Positions 58,855-64,000 of a stretch of DNA of 64,000 nt are shown here, one piece after another. Below the pieces are notes generated by a model. It was not told the origin of the DNA. It ran no database searches and saw only the letters and a list, made by a program, of their open reading frames with translations. Origin of the DNA: Polydactylus sextarius (taxonomy: Eukaryota; Chordata; Actinopteri; Polynemidae); assembly GCA_016801845.1 (NCBI GenBank), contig CM028919.1, positions 7,518,001-7,582,000 of the forward strand, in the 5' to 3' direction. The position numbers and the translations under genes are program-made. How positions within the stretch are numbered: the first letter of the stretch is position 1; every line of letters begins with the position of its first letter.

Positions 58855-59060
58855 CGCTCTCCCCCAATTATGGGCTGATTATTCCGCCGCGCTCTAATTG
58901 ACTGGGGAGATATGCAAATGGCTGTCATTTGGGATGATAAAGGATGCGGGTGCTGGATGCCCCCTGCATTATTTAGCCTCGGCTGTACGCAGCGTGAAGG
59001 ATGTGGCGTGTGCTTTAATTGCTGAGGAGAGAGAGGTTAAGCTGAACGAGCAGCTGAATT
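58855..59060. promoter_or_regulatory. enhancer-like block with octamer site
   Basis: A perfect POU octamer, ATGCAAAT, lies at 58912-58919. Around it are CCAATTATGGGC, GCTCTAATTGAC, GATGATAAAGG and CTTTAATTGCTG, plus several CpGs, all without simple repeats. POU plus homeodomain site clusters are typical of neural enhancers. Conservation untested. Confidence 0.48.
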
Positions 59061-59159
59061 AGAAATGAGGAATTTGGGCCCTTTATTTATTTCTTTATTT
59101 TGCCTCTCTCCTTCTTTCTCTCACTCTCACAGATACACACACGCACTTTCTCTTACACA

Positions 59160-59188
59160 AACACACACACACACACATACACACACTC
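59160..59188. repeat. (CA)n microsatellite
   Basis: CA runs with one T interruption. Confidence 0.94.
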
Positions 59189-59364
59189 TGTCATGTGTCA
59201 TTTTTTCAGTTTTCTCTTGGGTGAGTGCAGAGGTGAGGAGGGGGTGGGTGGAATTGCAGGATGTCATGCTGGAATGCCACAAATAAAAACATTAGTGGAA
59301 CCAATATGTGCAGAACAAACAGGGTGAACGTGTGTGTGTGTTGGCGTGAGGGGAGGCGGTGAGT

Positions 59365-59520
59365 GGTCGGCTTGTGCATTAAAAGCTTAAGTGTGAAGAA
59401 CCTTTGCGGACTAATGAAAAAAAAAGTTTCAGCGGCTCAGACAATAAGTGGGCTCGGCCTGTCTCCTCTGCCTCTGTAAAGCTGCCATTTTAAATGAAAG
59501 CAAATTTAAATACATACCTG
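59365..59520. promoter_or_regulatory. enhancer-like complex block
   Basis: Repeat-poor sequence with GCATTAAAAGC, GGACTAATGAA, ACAATAAG (SOX-like ACAAT) and CCATTTTAAATG. Candidate conserved element. Confidence 0.35.
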
Positions 59521-61795
59521 CAGGCAGAATACCAATGATCTAACTCACTATGTGAAAGCTTGGGCAGGTGGATATGGAGTTTGTGACCACAATACCCAGG
59601 TACACAAAAGAAGACCAGACTTCATATTTAATAAAGCTACTAAAAGGATGGTGTTGGATCTTCATGGCACTTTACTGACATTGTTGTTGGTGCAGAAAAC
59701 AGGAAGAGCTGAGTGAATAGGACCTACTGACTAAGACCTGCTAGCTGCCACAGCTTGGCATATTATCAAGGGGAATCAGAGTGAAACTCAAAGCTAATCC
59801 CTCTGGTTTGGAGACGAGCAGCACCAGATTTGGGCGTCTTTAACAGCTTAGGGGTAATAGGGCCTCAAATGTCCCTTTCAAAGTAGCCCACCCCATATCA
59901 CCACATTATGAGAGGCTTAAGAGCTGGGGCAGTTATCACTCAGTGAGCCGCCTATCTTACAATAAGCAATAATTACTAATGTTGTGGAGTTACTGTTAGC
60001 ATTATCATCAGATTTTGTGAATCTATTGGAATCCTACGTCAGGTGTCCACATGACTCCACACGACCTTTTCATCTGACTCCAGGAATTATCTTCTGTTTG
60101 GTCCCGGAGGTAAAACAAAAAAAAAAAAAGAATAAGAAAGAAAGAGCCTGCTTTTCCTCTTATCCAGATGCTGTGTTGTTATCAAGCGATTGTCTGGGCT
60201 TTGTGAAGTGTGCAGAAACAGGATTGAAAAGAAAAGCACAATTGCTTTTCAGTGCTGCTGTGCTTCTCCGCACAACTTTGGGAAGCCCTGAACGGTTTGT
60301 TCTAAGACTGTTCCAGATAACAAAAACAGAAAGGCAGCAAAAAAGACTGTCCGCCGCAACATAGCCTACCAAATGGTGTGGAATGTTTTTTAACATCACA
60401 AGTTCCTCTGTAATCATGAACTACTGTTGTTCAAATCAGCACTGCAAACACTGAATTGTGTAATGATATTTCTAAATGATTTATATACAGTAACTTCGGT
60501 TTTACTAAAGCTTTCAAAGTTGGTAGCAGTAGAAAGAAACAACAGCATAATAATTGTGCTGTGAAGCTTATTAGAGTGTAAAGGTTTAAAAATTAGACAG
60601 CGTTTGAACAACTCCAACTCATTCTTTTCATCCTTCACACAACCACCTTCATCCATTGTGGTGCCTGCCTTCAAGGAGACAGTTTATAAGTGTGTGCCAT
60701 TATTTCTATAATTCATTCCGTTAAGACCTCAAAGACGCGGAGTTCTTGGAGTAATATGAGTGAGACAGTGTGATGCAGCCAGAACGAGGCTATGTCAGGA
60801 GGCTTTTTGCCAAGCTTACAAGCCACCTTGCCCTTAGACATGGTCTGAGGACAAAATGTACAACCTATTTCATCTCATACATGCTCTACCTGCGCTTTCT
60901 GTGCCCTCAAACCAGCAATTATGTAACGAAATGTGTTGTGTTACATGTATCGCAGGGTCACAACATTACATGACTTGTTGCTGGGAGAAGAAGATAGTAT
61001 GCCACCTGTGGCAGTCTTGGGTGTTGAGGTAAACGAGAAATAATTGGAAACTTTAGGCTCTTGAGATGGAAACATTCAGCCTCCATGCACTTGGCACACC
61101 ACAGAAGTCCATGGGTTGGCACACTAACATATTTGAGTGCCTACTGGGTACTAGCCTAAAGCCCACATGGGTTTTGCCGAGCTTTAGGCATGCCAAACAT
61201 CTCCCTTTGCTTTGCAAAGAGCGCCCTTGCCTGTATTTGGAGTCCCTCTAGCTTATGCCTCCTTTACTCGCTGAAGATTTCTCTCAGAGACCCCCAGGAG
61301 GTGGCAGATACTCTGCTGGAGAACTCTTATCTCCACACACATGCTCTCATACATACACATATCCCAGTTTGCACACAGACATGAACGTTATCCTGTAAAG
61401 ACAGACCCCATCAAGACACGTTTGCACATTCCCACATACAACAGAGGTATTACTGCCATGATGTGGCTGTATTGTGTACTGTGTGTGTACGTAAGAGCCT
61501 TTTGATCAGCATGTCATAGTGTGCTGCTTAAATTGTCATCATTTTTATCAATTCTCATCATCATCACCAATTATCATCATCATTTCAGCCTTAGCACATT
61601 CCAGCTGATTGACATCAGAGAAAGAAATGATGGTGTGGGTGTTGTGTTAAATCTCTCTCCACTAAGTCTCTCTCCTTCTCATTTCTCTTTTTCTTTCTGT
61701 ACTTAATAGCACTTAGTGAAGGGTATTACAGTTGGTGCTCCACATGGGGCATCACATTAAAACCCTCTTTCACACATACACACACGCACACACAC
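59520..61795. other. non-coding stretch, no gene seen
   Basis: Unique DNA with an A run near 60118-60129, CA patches near 61334-61360 and 61775-61800, and scattered ATC triplets near 61555-61585. Open frames up to 126 codons carry no recognised domain. Confidence 0.5.
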
Positions 61796-61804
61796 ACACA
61801 GTCA

Positions 61805-62075
61805 GCAGTCCATTTGGATTCATTTGCATGGCATTTCATTTGGATTTTGCCTCAATCGACGGTTTGGGGAGAGGATAAAAAAACATCTTTGTGTAATAGC
61901 ATTTCCACTCAGTCTCCAGTGCACCATAAAGATAGAAAGCACAGCGGCCAGAGCCGATAAATGAGTGCAGTGCTGCCATGAGCGGACCTGTCCCTCAGGC
62001 CTACAAACGATGGCTATTGGAGTTAATTACAGTTTGCATCATCATATTTACCCAGAGAAGAGAGAAAAGAGAATA
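61805..62075. promoter_or_regulatory. enhancer-like block (~270 bp)
   Basis: Complex sequence without simple repeats. It includes CTCAATCGACGG, GTGTAATAGC, CCGATAAATGAG, CCTACAAACGATGGC and GAGTTAATTACAG, then TTTGCATCATCATATTTACC (octamer-like TTTGCAT). Motif density and balance resemble ultraconserved enhancers near developmental regulators. Conservation untested. Confidence 0.5.
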
Positions 62076-62414
62076 AAACTGGCCTCTTAGCTCACTGAGG
62101 TGTTATTTCTGTATATACTGTACCACAGTGAGGCGGAACGTAATCTGCGCTTTGTGAAACATTATCATAGATTTTAGTCTTGACCAGGGAAAACACAGGT
62201 CTGTGTATGTATGTATATATTATACATAATACACAGTGGTAGAAAAACTAGTATTACAGCACAGGTTCATATTTGTTTAAGTCTGTCTTTAAGTATTACT
62301 CACCTGCTTATATGTACATCATATATGTAGACTTTGTCATCACTGTAATCATTTCTCCTCTGGATACTGGCCATGAAGAGATATCTTCCTAAAGCAATTT
62401 CAGTGTAGGAGATT

Positions 62415-62432
62415 GGGGAGGGAGGGGAGGGG
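62415..62432 (+). other. compact G-quadruplex motif
   Basis: Four G runs (4, 3, 4, 4) separated by single A residues. One-base loops favour a very stable parallel quadruplex. Confidence 0.75.
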
Positions 62433-63400
62433 CAAAATCCACAACCCTCATTATGTCTGAATATGAATTCCAAAGTTTAGCTGATGCTAAAATGAGGCTT
62501 GCTCACATCATGTGGGTGTCTTCCAAAGTTACAGGCTCTTTATTGCAAAATTACTTCTTTGTGTTTCCCAGACTGTGTTTCCTGGTTGGGCTGAAATGGA
62601 GTGATGGTAACACAAAGAGGAAATTTTGCACTAAAAAGGCTGTGACTACTGAAAATAACCATTTAATTTGGTTAACAAAGGCTTACACTGGAATCACATT
62701 TGGGAGGGTGTAAGGCATCTTTTCATGGCCAGGATGGAGAGGTAAAACAATTACAGCAAACAATAACTCTTTCTGATTATTCTAATTTTTGCTTGAAGAC
62801 AGACTTGAAATAAAACATGCCCTTTAATATGTTGTAGACCGTGTTCATATATATGTATATATTCATGCTGCACAAATTTGGGGACTGCAGGCCACCCACA
62901 CAGGCTTCTGACCCTCCCCTGCTGCTGTGCTAGCTACAGCATGTTTGAGTGTGGTCTGATGACCAGCAGGATGTGAGGCAGGTGGGAGGCAGGGGGCCAT
63001 GGTTGCACCAAGGGAATAGCAGCAAAAATCTCAACCTCCTGTGGAGACAGAGCAGATATGGGGGCTTGGATAAGAGAGGAGAAATCAGGGTGGTAGACAG
63101 CCAGTCTTATCCTATTTCATCCATTTGCAATGAGACTGCAGGACGTTCACGTTTCCCCTAATTCCACTCGAGTCAGCTTTAAGTAGTGGAGCGCAAGCAC
63201 ATGAATAAAATGGAATCAGCCTCTAAAATGTCTAAAGTTGCACACAGATATATATATTTATAGATCACCTCAAAATGCTGCTTTTATTTCTTTAAAAGAA
63301 CTATTTGTATGTTTACTGTTGCCAACGCACTAGCAACTATTCACTCACAAGCTAACCGACATTTCATCGCTTTCAGATAGCAACTTACAGTAGTGACCGT
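62433..63400. other. non-coding stretch, no gene seen
   Basis: Unique AT-rich DNA. An 86-codon frame at 62453-62713 is not low-complexity, but no family or splice context was recognised. Confidence 0.45.
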
Positions 63401-63401
63401 T

Positions 63402-63576
63402 TAATATAATATAATATAATATAATATAATATAATATAATATAATATAATATAATATAATATAATATAATATAATATAATATAATATAATATAATATAAT
63501 ATAATATAATATAATATAATATAATATAATATAATATAATATAATATAATATAATATAATATAATATAATATAATA
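63402..63576. repeat. (ATAAT)35 pentanucleotide array
   Basis: 175 bp of a perfect five-base unit. It creates spurious Tyr/Ile/Leu repeat frames on the minus strand. Pure AT and likely to unwind easily. Confidence 0.99.
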
Positions 63577-64000
63577 CAACTTCCTGTTGTGTAAACACAA
63601 TGATGGCTGAGGTTCTTGGCAAATTAAAACAGCACCATCCATTTCTGGCAAAAAATGAAAAAAAAGATAATAATAATCACCTCCTTAAAGGTTTAATTCA
63701 ACCAAATAATTACATTTTAAAAATACAAATTTCTACAGCCCTCACCAGGACAATGGAAGTAAATAGTATTTCATCATATTTCATCATCATAGTAATAGGA
63801 ACAGTGTTTTTAAAAGATGCTGCTATTGAATATTTTAATTGTCATTATTCAATGTTGTGAGCACCAGAAACAAAATTCCATTCACCTCCACTGTACGTAG
63901 ACATAGACTCAGACATGGGTTATCTTATAACTCTATAACCATAATCTTTACGGCTAGACACCTGTAGATTTATACCAAACTGAAACAGCAATGTATCTAA
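63577..64000. other. AT-rich end of window, no gene seen
   Basis: AT-rich unique sequence with no recognised feature. Confidence 0.5.

Noticed and set aside
62453..62713. 86-codon open frame with normal composition
   Set aside because: No splice context, no recognised domain; this length is expected by chance in 64 kb.
63385..63651. 88-codon Tyr/Ile/Leu repeat frame
   Set aside because: Simply the translated (ATAAT)n array.

Overview
This window looks like vertebrate, most likely teleost fish, non-coding DNA: the inside of one or more very long introns, or a gene desert. The main clues are very dense (CA/GT)n, (GA/CT)n, (TAGA)n and (ATAAT)n microsatellites. Added to these are decayed transposon pieces of types common in fish: a Tc1-like transposase fragment and three short retroposon (SINE-like) remnants. 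There is no prokaryotic gene organisation, no long open frame of normal composition, and no recognisable tRNA, rRNA, CRISPR array or virus. The fish assignment is inference, because no gene could be named.

Layout. 1-13 kb: repeats and AT-rich DNA, with complex, possibly conserved blocks near 2.3-3.0, 6.3-6.6, 7.4-7.6, 9.5-9.7, 10.6-11.2 and 11.6-11.8 kb. The best splice-flanked open segment in this part is at 10334-10438. 12-20 kb: SINE-like remnants (12.4 and 15.5 kb), purine and pyrimidine tracts, and a 114-bp (TAGA)n array at 18.2 kb. 20-30 kb: mostly low-information DNA with many GT/CA arrays. 30.6-30.9 kb: a truncated minus-strand Tc1/mariner fragment. 32.2-33.7 kb: a CpG-containing block, a minus-strand open segment whose stop codon abuts AATAAA, and a GT/GC alternating tract. 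35.9-37.5 kb: a cluster of CA and GT arrays in opposite orientations, then a juxtaposed 3'/5' splice-site motif at 37435/37436 that resembles a recursive splice site. 40-50 kb: pyrimidine tracts, a third SINE-like remnant (45.4 kb), and the long (GT)n arrays at 45.2 and 50.2 kb. 51.3-52.2 kb: the longest complex low-repeat block, a strong candidate for conserved regulatory sequence. 53.1 kb: an 81-bp splice-flanked open segment. 58.9-62.1 kb: further enhancer-like blocks with octamer and homeodomain-type sites. 63.4 kb: a 175-bp (ATAAT)35 array.

Interpretation. Blocks of balanced, repeat-free sequence rich in TAATTA-type and octamer-type sites, separated by simple repeats, are typical of the large introns or deserts around vertebrate developmental regulators. 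If the recursive splice-site candidate is real, the host transcript runs on the + strand. The candidate exons are reported with low confidence: they rest on splice-site context plus an open frame, and none was matched to a protein. I did not find a convincing new biological system. The items most worth checking are the recursive splice-site motif, the candidate exons, the unusual catalytic spacing of the transposase remnant, and the enhancer-like blocks.
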